The notes: generated from the sequence alone by a model not told the origin. A DNA stretch of 64,000 bases from Symbiodinium natans (GCA_905221605.1 CAJNDS010000613.1:280001-344000); one strand, 5' to 3'; numbered from the stretch's first letter, positions 27,280 to 38,094 are shown. A program made the numbers and translations.

Positions 27280-30200
27280 GGTCTTGATGCCTCTCACGGC
27301 CATGATAATCAAGATGTTCCTTCTACTTCCAGGGGCTCTGGGGGTGGTGTTTCATCATGCTCCTGGTTTTGGCCTTCGGGTGCCTCAGATGAGAAACGAC
27401 AAGGCGATGATGCTCATGATGTTCCTGCTGTTGGCACTTGCGAAGGCTCTGGGCGTCCTGTGACAGGAGTGCCAATGCCCTCCCGCTCCTGTCTTTGAAA
27501 AACAACAAAAGCATGTTGCTCATAATGTGACACTTCCGGTTGCCCTGGGGCGGTGTGGCCGAGGTCCCAATGCCCAACATGCTCCTCCTTTTGGCCTTCG
27601 GGGTGCCTCAGATGAGAAACGACAAGGCGATGATGCTCATGATGTTCCTGCTGTTGGCACTTGCGAAGGCTCTGGGCGTCCTGTGACAAGAGTGCCAATG
27701 CCCTCCCGCTCCTGTTTTTGAAAAACAACAAAAGCATGTTGCTCATGATGTGACACTTCCGGTGGCCCTGGGGCGGTGTGGCCGAGGTCCCAATGCCCAA
27801 CATGCTCCTCCTTTTGGCCTTCGGGGTGCCTCAGATGAGAAACGACAAGGCGATGATGCTCATGATGTTCCTGCTGTTGGCACTTGCGAAGGCTCTGGGC
27901 GTCCTGTGACAAGAGTGCCAATGCCCTCCCGCTCCTGTCTTTGAAAAACAACAAAAGCATGTTGCTCATAATGTGACACTTCCGGTTGCCCTGGGGCGGT
28001 GTGGCCGAGGTCCCAATGCCCAACATGCTCCTCCTTTTGGCCTTCGGGGTGCCTCAGATGAGAAACGACAAGGCGATGATGCTCATGATGTTCCTGCTGT
28101 TGGCACTTGCGAAGGCTCTGGGCGTCCTGTGACAAGAGTGCCAATGCGCTCCCGCTCCTGTTTTTGAAAAACAACAAAAGCATGTTGCTCATGATGTGAC
28201 AATTCCGGTGGCCCTGGGGTGGTGTGGCCGAGGTCCCAATGCCCAACATGCTCCTCCTTTTGGCCTTCGGGGTGCCTCAGATGAGAACGACAAGGCCCGA
28301 TGATCTCATGATGGTCCTGCTGTTGCACTTGCGAAGGCTTCTGGGGCGGCCTGTGTGACAAGAGTGCAATGCCCTCCCGCTTCCTGTTTTTGAAAAAACA
28401 CAAAAAGCCTTTTTGCCCATGATGTACACTTCCGGTGGCCCCTGGGTGGTTTGCCGCGGTCCCAATGCCAACATGCTCCTCCCTTTTGGCCTTCACGGGG
28501 TGCCTCCGATGAGAAACGCCAGGCATGATGCCTCATGATGTTGGGTTTGGCACTTGCGAAGGCTCTGGGCGTCCTGTGACAAGAGTGCCAATGCCCTCCC
28601 GCTCCTGTTTTTGAAAAACACCAAAAGCATGTTGCTCACGATGTGACACTTCCGGTGGCACTGGGGTGGTGTGGCCGAGGTCCCAATGCCCAACATGCTC
28701 CTCCTTTTGGCCTTCGGGGTGCCTCAGATGAGAAACGACAAGGCGATGATGCTCATGATGTTCCTGCTGTTGCTGTGACAAGAGTGCCAATGCCCTCCCG
28801 CTCCTGTTTTTGAAAAACAACAAAAGCATGTTGCTCATGATGTGACACTTCCGGTGGCCCTGGGGTGGTGTGGCCGAGGTCCCAATGCCCAACATGCTCC
28901 TCCTTTTGGCCTTAGGGGTGCCTCAGATGAGAAACGACGAGGCGATGATGCTCATGATGTTCCTGCTGTTGGCACTTGCGAAGGCTCTGGGAGTCCTGTG
29001 ACAAGAGTGCCAATGCCCTCCCGCTCCTGTTTTTGAGAAACAACAAATGCATGTTGCTCATGATGTGACACTTCCGGTGGCCCTGGGGTGGTGTGGCCGA
29101 GGTCCCAATGCCTAACATGCTCCTCCTTTTGGCCTTCGGGGTGCCTCAGATGAGAAACGACAAGGCGATGATGCTCATGATGTTCCTGCTGTTGGCACTT
29201 GCGAAGGCTCTGGGCGTCCTGTGACAAGAGTGCCAATGCCCTCCCGCTCCTGTTTTTGAAAAACAACAAAAGCATGTTGCTCATGATGTGACACTTCCGG
29301 TGGCCCTGGGGTGGTGTGGCCGAGGTCCCAATGCCCAACATGCTCCTCCTTTTGGCCTTAGGGGTGCCTCAGATGAGAAACGACGAGGCGATGATGCTCA
29401 TGATGTTCCTGCTGTTGGCACTTGCGAAGGCTCTGGGAGTCCTGTGACAAGAGTGCCAATGCCCTCCCGCTCCTGTTTTTGAGAAACAACAAATGCATGT
29501 TGCTCATGATGTGACACTTCCGGTGGCCCTGGGGTGGTGTGGCCGAGGTCCCAATGCCTAACATGCTCCTCCTTTTGGCCTTCGGGGTGCCTCAGATGAG
29601 AAACGACAAGGCGATGATGCTCATGATGTTGCTGTTGGCACTTGCGAAGGCTCTGGGCGTCCTGTGACAAGAGTGCCAATGCCCTCCCGCTCCTGTTTTT
29701 GAAAAACAACAAAAGCATGTTGCTCATGATGTGACACTTCCGGTGGCCCTGGGGTGGTGTGGCCGAGGTCCCAATGCCCAACATGCTCCTCCTTTTGGCC
29801 TTCGGGGTGCCTCAGATGAGAAACGACGAGGCGATGATGCTCATGATGTTCCTGCTGTTGGCACTTGCGAAGGCTCTGGGCGTCCTGTGACAAGAGTGCC
29901 AATGCCCTCCCGCTCCTGTTTTTGAAAAACAACAAAAGCATGTTGCTCATGATGTGACACTTCCGGTGGCCCTGGGGTGGTGTGGCCGAGGTCCCAATGC
30001 CCAACATGCTCCTCCTTTTGGCCTTCGGGGTGCCTCAGATGAGAAACGACAAGGCGATGATGCTCATGATGTTCCTGCTGTTGGCACTTGCGAAGGCTCT
30101 GGGCGTCCTGTGACAAGAGTGCCAATGCCCTCCCGCTCCTGTTTTTGAAAAACGACAAAAGCATGTTGCTCATGATGTGACACTTCCGGTGGTTTGGGGT

Positions 30201-31030
30201 GGTGTGGCCGAGGTCCCAATGCCCAACATGCTCCTCCTTTTGGCCTTCGGGGTGCCTCAGATGAGAAACGACAAGGCGATGATGCTCATGATGTTCCTGC
30301 TGTTGGCACTTGCGAAGGCTCTGGGCGTCCTGTGACAAGAGTGCCAATGCCCTCCCGCTCCTGTTTTTGAAAAACGACAAAAGCATGTTGCTCATGATGT
30401 GACACTTCCGGTGGCCCTGGGGTGGTGTGGCCGAGGTCCCAATGCCCAACATGCTCCTCCTTTTGGCCTTCGGGGTGCCTCAGATGAGAAACGACAAGGC
30501 GATGATGCATGATGTTCCTGCTGTTGGCACTTGCGAAGGCTTTGGGCGTCCTGTGACAAGAGTGCCAATGCCCTCCCGCTCCTGTTTTTGAAAAACAACA
30601 AAAGCATGTTGCTCATGATGTGACACTTCCGGTGGCCCCGGGGTGGTGTGGCCGAGGTCCCAATGCCCAACATGCTCCTCCTTTTGGCCTTCGGGGTGCC
30701 TCAGATGAGAAACGACGAGGCGATGATGCTCATGATGTTCCTGCTGTTGGCACTTGCGAAGGCTTTGGGCGTCCTGTGACAAGAGTGCCAATGCCCTCCC
30801 GCTCCTGTTTTGAAAAACAACGCATGTTGCTCATGATGTGACACTTCCGTGGCCCTGGGGTGGTGTGGCCGAGGTCACAACACTCAACATGCTCTGCTCA
30901 TGATGTTCCTGCTGTTGGCACTTGCAGCACTTGAGGTGGAAGTCCCAATGCCCCTCATGCTCCCAGATGAGAAGTGACCCGGCCCGGATGCTCCTCACCC
31001 ATGATACCCACGATGCTCCTGCTACCACTT
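27280..31030. repeat. 223-bp satellite array (about 16 units)
   Basis: Unit of 223 bp recognised by GATGAGAAACGACAAGGCGA, repeated at about 27388, 27611, 27834, 28057, 28280, 28508, 28727, 28926, 29149, 29372, 29595, 29815, 30038, 30260, 30482 and 30704, with diverged half-units at both ends. Units are typically 95-99% alike. 223 is not a multiple of 3, so the many overlapping open frames on both strands are consequences of the repeat, not genes. The unit from 28727 lacks about 25 bp; the pair starting near 28842 is duplicated as a 446-bp dimer near 29288. No promoter or RNA gene is recognised in the unit. Confidence 0.97.
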
Positions 31031-31285
31031 CTAAAATATTCTAAGATTTCTATGCATGTTCTCGAACCTTGAGCATGAACCTGAACTCTACTCCAAACCT
31101 ACACCGCACAAAGAGGGAAGCCCTAATCCCCAAAACTCCGGACCGGAAGTGCACCGCCGTCCTGCCGAGTGGTCGTCATCCTCACACCTGGAGGCCCCGT
31201 GACCACCTGGCATGGACTCTGACTTCGGTTTGGGGGGGGGGGGGGGGGGTTAGGGTTTAGGCTTTGGGGTTTAGGGTTTAGGGTT

Positions 31286-31566
31286 TATTTAGCTTTAGAT
31301 GAAATTTACCACCCAATTTACGCTCCAATTCCGAGGAGCGTGACTCTGAGAGCAAGTACCGTGCACGGCGGGCATCAAGCGAAACACAGGATTCTCACCC
31401 ACGTAGACGCTCTGTTCCAAGAGGCTTACGCTCGCGCCGCCGTTGGTAGTATGTCTAAAGGCCACAATCCAAGGCAGAAGCCCCGGTTTCCAACCAAAGC
31501 TGATCCCTGTTCGTTCGCCATTACTGAGGGAATCCTGTTTAGTTCCTTTTCCTCCGCTTACTTATG
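31286..31566 (-). pseudogene. Truncated LSU (28S) rRNA 5' fragment
   Basis: On the minus strand it starts AAGTAAGCGGAGGAAAAG, the conserved start of eukaryotic LSU rRNA after ITS2, and continues with GGATTCCCTCAGTAATGGCG, GGGTGAGAATCCTG, GAGTCACGCTCCTCGGAATT and GGTGGTAAATTTCATCTAAA, in the right order for the D1 region. Only about 280 bp is present. It stops abruptly at a TTTGGGG array on one side and TTTAGGG units on the other. There is no 18S, 5.8S or ITS, so it is a stranded fragment. Confidence 0.92.
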
Positions 31567-31672
31567 GGTTTGGGGGTTTGGGGTTTGGGGCTTGGGGTTT
31601 GGGGTTTGGGGTTTGGGGTTTGGGGTTTGGGGTTTGGGGTTTGGGGTTTGGGGTTTGGGGTTTGGGGTCTAG
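31567..31672. repeat. TTTGGGG array
   Basis: About 14 units adjoining the rRNA fragment. The GVWGLGF-type frame across it is an artefact. Confidence 0.97.
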
Positions 31673-32740
31673 GGGGGCTTAGAGTTTAGGGCTTAGAGTT
31701 CAACGGGGTTTACAAAGGAGACTAAACCCTAAAGAAAAGGGCGCCCTGTTTGTTTAAGAATGCAAGATGCTTAGTGTAGGGTGTATGGTTTCTAGCAAAG
31801 CTCTTATTTCTGGAAGAATTTCAAGTAGAAGTACTACTACCTAAAACCCTACCCGATTCTAGAGCAAAAATCCCTAAACCCGAAAATCCATCAGCCCCAA
31901 GCTTCCTAAACACCCAAAACCAAAAACACCTCACCTACAAATCTCAAATTTGTTGTAGAATCATAACTATGGTCTCAACGGCCGGACTACATTCTTTATT
32001 CATAAAGCAATGAGGAGGGAGGCGGCGGGGTAACCCGGCTTAAACCTCGAAATCCTTGAAACCCTAAACCCCACAGCCGCCTCAACGCGCCAGTTGTCAT
32101 CCTCCGTGAGGGGAGGAGGCGTCCAGGGCCTCCCAGAAACGCTGGCCAGCAGCTAAGCAGTGTGAAGGATGCCCATAAAACCCCAAAGCCCTAAAACCCC
32201 AAGACCCCCCAAACTCCACAACCCCAAAACCCTCAAAAACCCGACCCCCCCCCCCCCCACTGAACACTCCTCTTGACACTGTACTTGATACTTGGGGTGA
32301 GGCTCGATACTGCGGGAGATATATGAGAGTCTTCGGGTGTGAGGTTTAGCAGTTTAGGGGTTTAGGGCTTTAGGGGTTTAAAGTGCGGGGTTTCGGGCTT
32401 ACGGTTAAGGGTTTAAGTTGCGGTTAAGGGTTTTTTAGCGCTTTCCCTAAACCCTAAAGCCTATACTGCCTCCGCGTCCTCCCCCCTCCCCTCCCAAACA
32501 ACAAAGAGGGTTTATAGTTTCTGGATCAGCGGCCATTTCTTGGCGGCTTTCCATTTTACGGGCTCACCGAACATCTACACATCGGCACCTGGCATGAGGC
32601 AAGGGGGGGGGGGGGGCCTAAACCCTAAACCCTGAACCCTTAGGGGGTATTCTAAAGTAGGAGCCGCGTCATGGAGAACAACGCGGTCAGTAAGCCCAAG
32701 CGACGAAGACCCCGCTAAGCCCTACACCTGGGCACGTATG
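31673..32740. other. Spacer; one uncertain island
   Basis: Mostly unique. A minus-strand island at about 32077-32150 is open in several frames (AGQRFWEALDASSPHGG then stop, or PPPLTEDDNWRVEAAV), so no product is proposed. A small plus frame MENNAVSKPKRRRPR at about 32672-32719 is also open. C/G tracts at 32247 and 32604. Confidence 0.4.
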
Positions 32741-32880
32741 ATTATAAGTAGGGTTGAACTCTTCTTTAGGGTACAAGTACCTATAACCCTACTTCGAAGT
32801 CCCTATGAACCTTCAAGTAGAAATCTTATTTAGGGTACCTATAACCCTACTTAGAAGTGCCTATGAACCTTCAAGTAGGC
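32741..32880. mobile_element. Inverted-repeat element, family A (duplicated right end)
   Basis: TTATAAGTAGGGTT at the left and two successive right ends, CTATGAACCTTCAAGTAG at about 32811 and 32863, each preceded by TAGGGTAC(C)TATAACCCTACTT. Looks like a partial tandem duplication of one element. Confidence 0.7.
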
Positions 32881-33019
32881 ACCAAAGCCTATTTCTGGAG
32901 TAGACCCTGGGAAAAAAAAATATACACTTTTTCGGTATGATAAGTAGCTATACTGGGAAACCAGAACCAAACAAGAGCATTAAAGTATAGAACTCCAAGG
33001 CCCCAAAAAGGCCTAGCAC

Positions 33020-33101
33020 AGGGTCCCCCGGCGGGATATAGCCCAAAGGTGGCGCGGGTGGGTAGACGCACTCCGCATCAGGCAGCCCACAGATGTCCGA
33101 C
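33020..33101 (-). CDS. Candidate exon, unknown protein
   Basis: Acceptor CTTCTCAG, one nucleotide then 27 codons SDICGLPDAECVYPPAPPLG / YIPPGDP, GT donor after CCT. Proline-rich, coding-like; the frame stays open about 45 nt further. No family recognised. Confidence 0.6.
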
Positions 33102-33107
33102 CTGAGA

Positions 33108-33235
33108 AGGGGGGTTTAGGGTTTAGGGTTTAGGGTTTAGGGTTTAGGGTTTAGGGTCTAGGGTCTAGGGTTTAGGGTTTAGGGCTTAGGGCTTGGGGTT
33201 TAGGTCTAGGGTTTACGGTTTAGGGTTAGAGGGGG
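33108..33235. repeat. TTTAGGG array
   Basis: About 14 units plus variants, directly upstream (transcription sense) of the exon at 33020-33101. Confidence 0.95.
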
Positions 33236-33549
33236 GGTCGGGATTTGGGGGGCTTGGTTCAGGTTCAGGATTCAGCCATTTCTGGCTTAGGGCTTTCTGG
33301 GAAGGGTAAACTCATGACCGCGATCATGATCACACTCGGTGATCCTGGGAGTGTTCCCTCAGATTAGAGTAGTGTATGAGGAATATGATCACATTTCTCA
33401 AAGCTTCGTTAGACCCCAAGAAAGTGAGACCCCCATGAAAAGCACCCTAAACCCTATACCCTAAACCCCAAACCCTAAACCCCAAACCCCAAACCCCAAA
33501 CCCTAAACCCTAAACCCATGAGGGCCCGGCCATGTTTCATTGAGCTTAC
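33236..33549. other. Spacer and CCCTAAA/CCCCAAA block
   Basis: Unique sequence without supported exon, then CCCTAAA/CCCCAAA units at 33447-33515. Confidence 0.5.
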
Positions 33550-33610
33550 ATCCATGGTGCCCCCACAGCGAGATCTCGGATCTCTGCCTGACAGGGCTCT
33601 TGGAGGTCAT
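33550..33610 (-). CDS. Exon-like island, strand unresolved
   Basis: The minus strand opens with ATG at 33610 (MTSKSPVRQRSEISLWGHHG) and ends at a GTAAGC donor. The plus strand also offers a CCCCCACAG acceptor and an open frame to a TGA (DLGSLPDRALGGHELIAVLC). One is real at most; minus fits the neighbours. Confidence 0.35.
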
Positions 33611-33659
33611 GAGTTGATTGCTGTTTTGTGCTACATGCTTATGCATACATGAATGAAAA

Positions 33660-33775
33660 AAAGAGTGTGTGGATATATATATATATATATACGTATTTAT
33701 ATATGTATATGTGTGTGTGACGTTTTCTGTATACATATGTCAATTTGTTTTTATGTGTGTGTGTGTGCGTGCGTA
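33660..33775. repeat. TA/TG microsatellite
   Basis: TA and GT dinucleotide runs; translated frames are low complexity. Confidence 0.95.
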
Positions 33776-33811
33776 TGTTTTTCTGGTGTTCCCCCTTTCG
33801 GGGTGGATAAC

Positions 33812-33918
33812 TAGTCGGCTGAAACAAGCCCAGGAGCGTGACGGTGAAGGAGCTCGTGTTGGTCGGGTAGTAGGTGATCTCGGTCCCAGTCTTCCGGGCA
33901 GGCACACAAGCTATAGGG
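33812..33918 (-). CDS. Candidate exon, unknown protein
   Basis: Acceptor GGTTAGCAG, 107 nt open: contains VPARKTGTEITYYPTNTSSF and TVTLLGLFQ, then a GTTATC donor. Strong coding composition. No family recognised. Confidence 0.6.
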
Positions 33919-34341
33919 CTGCTAACCCTCAAAAACATGTATAGTAGGGTTTAGGGTTGATGGTTTGGTTGATGGTTTAGGGTTTAGGGTTTAGGGTTGA
34001 TGGTTTAGGGCTTAGGGTCATGTTCGAGCATGGGGAGTGTAGCTAGAAAGTTTTGGGGCTGAGGAGCTGTTTCCGGCTTCTGACCTGGCATTGCGAGGCT
34101 AGGCCCACGCAGGCACATGGCCGAACCACACAGCCCTTAACCCGAAACCCTTAACCCTAATCTGAAATCTTCCAAGGAAGCTAAAGCTCCATACCTCCTG
34201 AGCCTTGAGTCACTATTCACGTGCGGTCAAGCGTGCGAAAAAATCAGAGCATGTCTTAAGAGGTCTTGAACTTAGCAGAGTCCCGAAGCCTTAAAAATTA
34301 AGCCCCACACTAAAGCCCTCGATCTTGATGAAGGGGTCAAC
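33919..34341. other. Spacer with TTTAGGG units, no firm gene
   Basis: TTTAGGG/TTGATGG units at 33945-34015. A possible minus island VRPCACVGLASQCQ before GTCAGA lies near 34064-34135. Confidence 0.4.
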
Positions 34342-34394
34342 CTTCCAAGCATGTCAGCTAAGGCGGGGACATCCCGCGAGGACACCCACCAGGG
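34342..34394 (-). CDS. Candidate exon, unknown protein
   Basis: Acceptor GTCCTGCAG, reading PWWVSSRDVPALADMLG, donor GAAG|GTTGACC: canonical ends. The plus strand is open too (contains NLPSMSAKAGTSREDTHQG). Confidence 0.45.
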
Positions 34395-34525
34395 CTGCAG
34401 GACCTCTTTTTTGGCTCACGATTTCGGGTTCGGGGCAGAGTTTAGGGTTAAGGTCTAGGGTTTAGGGTTTAGGGTTTAGGGTTGAGGGTTCAGGGTTGAG
34501 GGTTCAAGAAAGGAGCCCTTTGCCC

Positions 34526-34615
34526 CCTGGTTCGTAGTAGGACATGAGGGAATGGCCCAGTATAATCCCTTAAAGGGTATATCTTGGCCCACATTCCCTC
34601 ATTCCCTACTAAGAA
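34526..34615. mobile_element. Inverted-repeat element, family E
   Basis: TTCGTAGTAGGACATGAGGG at the left and CCCTCATTCCCTACTAAGAAC at the right are inverted copies, about 40 bp apart, with AATCCCTTAAAGGGTAT inside. Noncoding. Confidence 0.75.
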
Positions 34616-34650
34616 CTAGCCAGTTCACTGGTTCTGAACATGACAAGGGT

Positions 34651-34745
34651 ACCCTAAACCCTAAACCCTAAACCCTAAACCCTAAACCCTAAACCCTAAA
34701 CCCTAAACCCTAAACCCTAAACCCTAAACCCTAAACCCTGAACCT
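34651..34745. repeat. CCCTAAA array
   Basis: About 13 units. Confidence 0.97.
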
Positions 34746-35289
34746 TAAACCGTGTACCACATACCCCTTCAGAAAGCGACATGCGAGTAGATCCTAGAAG
34801 GAGTGGAGCCTGAAACTCCTGGGACCGCCCTAAACCCTAAACCCTAAACTCTAAACCCCTAAACCCCTAAACCCCTAAACCCTAAATCCTAAACCGTGAA
34901 CCTAACCCTAAACCCTACATCGTGAGCACCCGGCTGCGATGATGAGAAGAATCACGGCCGGGATCAGCGGACAAATCGGAGCGACGATCGCGATCGCAAC
35001 ACGCTGCGCCTGGGACCGCCATTGGGGCACAAAGTCTCACGAGTGCGGTTAGAAGAACCTCAAAAAAGGTTCTGATTATAGTTACCCTGCTTATCACCCT
35101 ACTTAGAACTACCCATGAACCTGCCGGTAGGAATGCAATCGTGATCCCAGGCTCCCTCGCACGATCAGTTTGCCAGGCGACTGTCCCTCCAGAAGTACCC
35201 TAAACCCAAACCCTAAACCCTAAAGCCTAAAGCCTAAAACCTAAACCCCAAACCCTAAACCCTAAACCCTAAACCCTAGACCCTAAACC
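34746..35289. other. Spacer; half copy of family A; repeat blocks
   Basis: CCCTAAA units at 34830-34915 and 35198-35290. A right half of the family A element (TTACCCTGCTTATC...CTACCCATGAACCTGCCGGTAG) at about 35067-35132. No exon supported. Confidence 0.55.
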
Positions 35290-35404
35290 CTACAGGTGAT
35301 CCTCGAGCACAAAAGAGAACCATCCCTCTGGAGCCCCACGTGGTTTCGGAACTTCGGGCGGGATGCTGAGAGGCTTCTTCAGCAATGATGGTCGTCCATT
35401 CCGG
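35290..35404 (-). CDS. Candidate 3'-terminal exon, unknown protein
   Basis: After a TAGTAG acceptor the minus strand reads NGRPSLLKKPLSIPPEVPKP / RGAPEGWFSFVLEDHL and stops at TAG (35290-35292). 115 nt with strong coding composition. No family recognised. Confidence 0.55.
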
Positions 35405-35599
35405 CTACTAAACCCTAAACCCCAAACCCCAAAAACCTTAAACCCCAAAAGCGCGGAGACCATTCAGGAAAATATCTCAACAAGACCTCAACCCTAAACC
35501 CTAACACCTTAACCCTTCAACCAGAAGCCGAAGGGCCACAAGCATTGCAGGGTTTAGGGTTTAGGGATCAGGGTTCAGGGTATAGGGTTCAGTCTTTGT

Positions 35600-35975
35600 G
35601 GTTTAGGGCCAAACGAGAATTCAATGTCACTGCGAGATTGATGTTCGGGGCTAAAATAGGTTTCAGGAAGCTTCGCATTCCCCCTGCTGCAAACAGCTGA
35701 GCACGGGGCAGGGTCATCGATCATGACAAGCAAGGCAGGAGCATCATGCGACTGTCTCACAACGCGAGCCCCCTTCGGCGGGGTCTATAGTCTACTTCAT
35801 GGTGCTCCGTCCATCTTCCTTTCCACCTCAAAAAAACGGAGTTGCAAGTAGCCAGATCCAGTCTTATCCCTGAAGCCCATCACTGGTGTGTCCCTTGCTT
35901 GGGAAGTTGAACCCTTGGGGTTCTCCTGAAGCCAGAGGCGGTGACATGGCGACAGACGGCGGCAAGATGTCGGGG
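35600..35975 (-). CDS. Two candidate exons, unknown protein
   Basis: 35797-35975 reads RLWLQENPKGSTSQARDTPV / MGFRDKTGSGYLQLRFFEVE and then a TGA; 35600-35756 reads DAPALLVMIDDPAPCSAVCS / NAKLPETYFSPEHQSRSDIE. A GC-AG intron between them is possible. No domain recognised. Confidence 0.45.
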
Positions 35976-36009
35976 TTTGTGGCTCAGGGTGTAGAGGGTG
36001 TTTGTGGTT

Positions 36010-36722
36010 CACCTGTAACCCTAGACCCTGAACCCTGAACCCTAAACCCTGAACCCTGCACCCTAATTGAGCTAGTAGGCTACCAACCTTTCATGTCAGG
36101 GTAGAGTCCGAACTCCGGTAGGGTTCGACCTAGCTGTTGCAAAACCGATAACCCTATTGAGGGGTATAAGGAGGGACCCGTAGAAGGGGCCCTTTATCTT
36201 ATTCCCCGAAAAACCCCTACCTATATATATATATATGTGTGTACCTGAGAAAGGCCCTATATACCCAAGTTGGCCCTAAATATCCCTAAACAAACTTAAG
36301 GTTCCTTATAAGAGTCCTCCGTTAATCCCTTGATCCAATACCCAAAACCTATGAGCGCTATGACTTCGGGCTTGCGGCTGGAGTTCATTGTAGAATTGTA
36401 GGGTCCTCAAGCGAGTCTAAGGGTAGTTACATGGATGCGGTCCCTAACCTCCTCGAAGGGGTTCTGAAGCATGGTCTCTTGGTTTCTACAGCATATGTAA
36501 GGAGTATGTAAGGGGCCCCCTTGGAAGGGACCATACCCTTAGAGGGAGGAGGGGTTCATGAAGGGTAGGTATGTAGGGAACCTTAGGGAAGCTTAGGTTA
36601 GGGAGTAGATGGGGAGTGTTGGGGAACCTTGGGTTAAAAAACTGCCCCTTGAACCCCCTTACGTACTCTAAGCTCATGTGCTGCACTTCTCCGACAGTCC
36701 GACCTCGAAAGGGGCAGAGAAG
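36010..36722. other. Spacer without recognisable gene
   Basis: Degenerate CCCTGAACCCT units at 36012-36065, a TA run at 36224-36238, then about 450 bp of unique, partly inverted-repeat sequence without a supported exon. Confidence 0.45.
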
Positions 36723-36821
36723 CTACAGACAAGATTGGATCAAGATGGCGGGTTCAGGGTTTGGCGTGCAGGGGGCGTTCGGCCTCGGCTCATTGAAGAA
36801 GTGGTTCCGGGTGTCGACCAT
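36723..36821 (-). CDS. Candidate small ORF or terminal exon
   Basis: ATG at 36821 to TAG at 36723, 32 codons: VDTRNHFFNEPRPNAPCTPN and PEPAILIQSCL. Could be a terminal exon entered near the ATG. The plus strand is also open here. Confidence 0.4.
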   Translation of the reverse strand: MVDTRNHFFNEPRPNAPCTPNPEPAILIQSCL

Positions 36822-36905
36822 AACCCCTAAACCCTAAACCTTAAACGCTAAACCCTAAACCCCAAACCCTAAACTCTAAACCCTAACAAGGCTTGTATCA
36901 GGGAC

Positions 36906-36981
36906 CGCATTTCAAGATCCTCGGCTCTGCCTGAGCCGAAGGTTGATGGTGCCGCAGTCCGTTGCCATGGCCAACATGGGC
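36906..36981 (-). CDS. Candidate exon, frame uncertain
   Basis: Acceptor CCTCTTCAG and donor AATGCG|GTCCCT define 76 nt. Two frames are open (AHVGHGNGLRHHQPSAQAEP or MLAMATDCGTINLRLRQS). Confidence 0.4.
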
Positions 36982-36984
36982 CTG

Positions 36985-37210
36985 AAGAGGGTTTAGGGTT
37001 TAGGGTTTAGGGTTTAGGGTTTAGGGTTTAGGGTTTAGGGTTTAGGGTTTAGGGTTTAGGGTTTAGGGTTTAGGGTGTAGGTGTTTAGGGTTTAGCCTTC
37101 AGGGTTTAAGGTTTAGGTGTAGGGTGTAGGCTGTACGGGGTAGGGTGTAGGGTGTAGCGTGTAGGGTGTAGGGTTAGGGTTCAGGGTTCAGGGTTCAGGG
37201 CTCAGGGCTT
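36985..37210. repeat. TTTAGGG array with TGTAGGG variants
   Basis: Pure TTTAGGG to 37078, then TGTAGGG and TTCAGGG variants. Confidence 0.95.
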
Positions 37211-37802
37211 CGGGCTTCCGGTTCGGGGATTAAGGTTTGGGGTTTTGGGTTTGGGAACCAGTTTAGGGTTCCAGGGTGTAGACCCTCAAACCCTAAACCC
37301 GAAACCCGAAACCCTAAACCCTAAACCGTTTGTTTAATTGCTCAGGGCTTAAGTGGCCCGAGCGGCGAAACAGGGCTAAATTGCTGCAAAGGCTTTGAAG
37401 AATCCGCCGAGGCCTCGGGCCGAAGGTGTATAGGTTGTGAGAACAGGCACCCCCCTCCAAATCCTCCACACCCCAAGCCCTTTTTCGGACCCCTTTTTTT
37501 GCCTCAAATGGGTACCCCGCCTAGGAAACCGGGGTCCGCAAGCAGACGGTCCCCCCCCAACTGCCCCTTCCCCCCCCCCCCCCTACCCCCCCTACTTTTG
37601 GGGCATGGCTCGACTTTAGGATCAGTCCAAGCCGAACCGTCTCAACCCTCAACCTTGAACCTTGAACCCTAAACCCAAAAAAACCACCGTGAACCTTGAG
37701 CCCTAAGCCTTCAACCCTAAACTAACCCTCAACCCTAAACCCAAAACCATAAACCATAAACCCGGAACCCTAAACCCCAAACCCACCCCTATTGCTTGGG
37801 GT
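37211..37802. other. Spacer; island with unresolved strand
   Basis: An island at about 37342-37445 is open on plus (PSGETGLNCCKGFEESAEAS) and on minus (LTTYTPSARGLGGFFKAFAA, then TAG). C tracts at 37569-37582. CCCTAAA remnants at 37640-37790. Confidence 0.4.
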
Positions 37803-37877
37803 CTAGCGACTTGGGCGCTGCGGAATCACCATGCTCACGCGGATGCGCTGGGCCGGACCGAGGCGGGTCGCGTAGCG
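37803..37877 (-). CDS. Candidate 3'-terminal exon
   Basis: The minus strand reads RYATRLGPAQRIRVSMVIPQ, then RPSR and TAG (37803-37805). Basic; family unknown. Confidence 0.5.
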   Translation of the reverse strand, partial: RYATRLGPAQRIRVSMVIPQRPSR

Positions 37878-37993
37878 TTAAAATGAAGGGGTCTGAGGGC
37901 TTAGAGTTTCGGGGATGTTTAGGGTTTAGGGTTTAGGGTTTAGGGTTTAGGGTTTATGGTTTAGGGGTCTAGAGGGCCAAAACCCTACTCCAC

Positions 37994-38094
37994 AGATGCT
38001 GCCAGTCCGCCGGAAGGCTGAGACCGGGGCGGTGAAGCGGCCATGGCGCCAAAAAGGTGCGGACGGCGGAGAGATTCAAGTTGCTGGGGTCTAT
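37994..38094 (-). CDS. Candidate exon, unknown protein
   Basis: Acceptor TAAGCAG, reading DPSNLNLSAVRTFLAPWPLH / RPGLSLPADWQHL, with a GTGGAG donor after CATCT. Strong coding composition; the opposite strand is also open. Confidence 0.5.

Noticed and set aside
28050-28130. Possible snoRNA genes in the satellite unit (ATGATG motifs resembling box C)
   Set aside because: No matching box D (CTGA) at the expected spacing and no terminal stem seen; dinoflagellate snoRNA arrays were considered for this reason but not supported.
27323-30841. Repeated open frames of 64-203 codons on both strands
   Set aside because: They come from the 223-bp satellite. The unit length is not a multiple of 3, the frame changes with each unit, and no domain is present.
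31340-31672. Plus-strand 110-codon frame
   Set aside because: It is the complement of the LSU rRNA fragment followed by TTTGGGG repeat.
34405-34425. Spliced-leader-like motif (TTTTTTGGCTCACG)
   Set aside because: Resembles the dinoflagellate spliced leader only over about 10 bases and lacks its CAAG end and 5' part.
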